This document shows, piece by piece, positions 6,370 to 6,660 of a DNA stretch of 6,660 nt. The notes under the pieces are model-generated. The model saw only the letters and a list, made by a program, of their open reading frames with translations, did no database searches and was not told the DNA's origin. Made by a program: the position numbers and the translations under genes. Every line of letters begins with the position of its first letter. Within the stretch, counting starts at the first letter, position 1. The stretch covers positions 1 to 6,660 of the forward strand of contig JAADBR010000199.1 of NCBI GenBank assembly GCA_009995705.1, in the 5' to 3' direction. The stretch comes from Microcystis aeruginosa W13-11 (GTDB lineage: Bacteria; Cyanobacteriota; Cyanobacteriia; Cyanobacteriales; Microcystaceae).

Positions 6370-6660
6370 ATGCCCACCACCGCCGATGATGTTTGGAAAT
6401 TATTAGCCGAATTAGTAGAAGCTCAAAAAGAGACAGAAAGATGCTTTCAAGAAACCGAGCGATGCTTTCAAGAAACCGAGCGACGCTTTCAAGAAACCGA
6501 GCGCATTCTCAAAGAACAATCTTTAGAAACGGAGCGACGCTTTCAGGAAACCGAGCGAATTCTCAAAGAACAATCTTTAAAAACCGATCGCCAAATTACC
6601 AGACTCAGTCAAGAAATTGGTAATCTTGGCGGTAAATGGGGACGTTTTGTCGAAAATATG
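6370..6660 (+). CDS. DUF3782-type coiled-coil protein, N-terminal part (cut by window edge)
   Basis: The frame opens at ATG 6370 and stays open to the last base (97 codons). The N-terminus TTADDVWKLLAELVEAQKET leads into a charged helical repeat (RxFQETER units), then TDRQITRLSQEIGNLGGKWG and RFVENM. This pattern, a variable coiled-coil repeat followed by 'iG.LG.kwG.fvE.m', is that of cyanobacterial DUF3782 proteins, whose C-terminal domain, outside this window, usually has a PD-(D/E)XK nuclease-like fold. The start has only a weak ribosome-binding site. The gene diverges from cobL. The family call rests on the repeat-plus-GGKWGRFVE pattern; the nuclease-like domain itself is not seen. Confidence 0.75.
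   Translation, partial: MPTTADDVWKLLAELVEAQKETERCFQETERCFQETERRFQETERILKEQSLETERRFQETERILKEQSLKTDRQITRLSQEIGNLGGKWGRFVENM
6439..6588 (+). repeat. In-frame tandem repeats (21-bp and 54-bp units)
   Basis: Three 21-bp units in a row (6439-6459, 6460-6480, 6481-6501) code for RCFQETE, RCFQETE and RRFQETE. The third unit also opens a 54-bp unit (6481-6534, RRFQETERILKEQSLETE) that is repeated at 6535-6588 (ending KTD) with four base changes. All units are multiples of three, so length changes keep the frame and lengthen or shorten the coiled coil. Confidence 0.85.

Noticed and set aside
6439..6588. CRISPR-like array
   Set aside because: The repeats are directly adjacent, in frame and without unique spacers; they are coding tandem repeats.
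6393..6623. 76-codon frame with repeated SRNRA-like units
   Set aside because: It is an out-of-frame reading of the tandem repeats of the gene that starts at 6370, which is open to the window edge and matches a known pattern.

Overview
The window looks like a cyanobacterial chromosome segment. The evidence is a fused CbiE/CbiT (CobL-type) corrin methyltransferase in the cyanobacterial style, two copies of the HIP1 octamer GCGATCGC (5434-5441, 5783-5790), a Uma2-family nuclease, and a heptad-repeat DUF3782-type protein. The general look fits a Chroococcales genome such as Microcystis, but no species can be fixed from the sequence alone.

Layout. 1-423 is the N-terminal part of an ISL3-family transposase that stops early. 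637-1212 is a complete Uma2-family endonuclease gene. 1213-2005 is a graveyard of gene debris: a 57-codon coiled-coil ORF, a frameshifted minus-strand remnant, and a 97-bp MITE (1736-1832). 2006-4860 carries three same-strand genes: a coiled-coil/J-domain protein, a WD40-TPR protein that overlaps it by ATGA and carries a frameshift, and a small helical protein. The small gene is split by a second MITE copy (4486-4582) that is 97.9% identical to the first. 5038-6306 on the minus strand is cobL, a housekeeping cobamide-biosynthesis gene. 6370 to the right edge is the start of a DUF3782-type gene with in-frame tandem repeats, divergent from cobL and cut by the window.

The most informative observation is at 4376-4860. 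Removing 95 bp (the MITE plus one copy of its TA target duplication) rejoins two out-of-frame pieces into one 129-codon ORF. This identifies the mobile element, its exact boundaries, its TA target preference (as for IS630/Tc1-mariner elements) and the structure of the broken gene from internal evidence only.

The best candidate for an undescribed system is the J-domain / WD40-TPR / small helical protein set. Tight coupling of the first two genes suggests that a chaperone-recruiting J protein works with a beta-propeller/TPR scaffold. In this strain the second gene is frameshifted and the third is MITE-split, so the set is probably decaying here, and intact homologues should be sought elsewhere. 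Its function is not known from the sequence.
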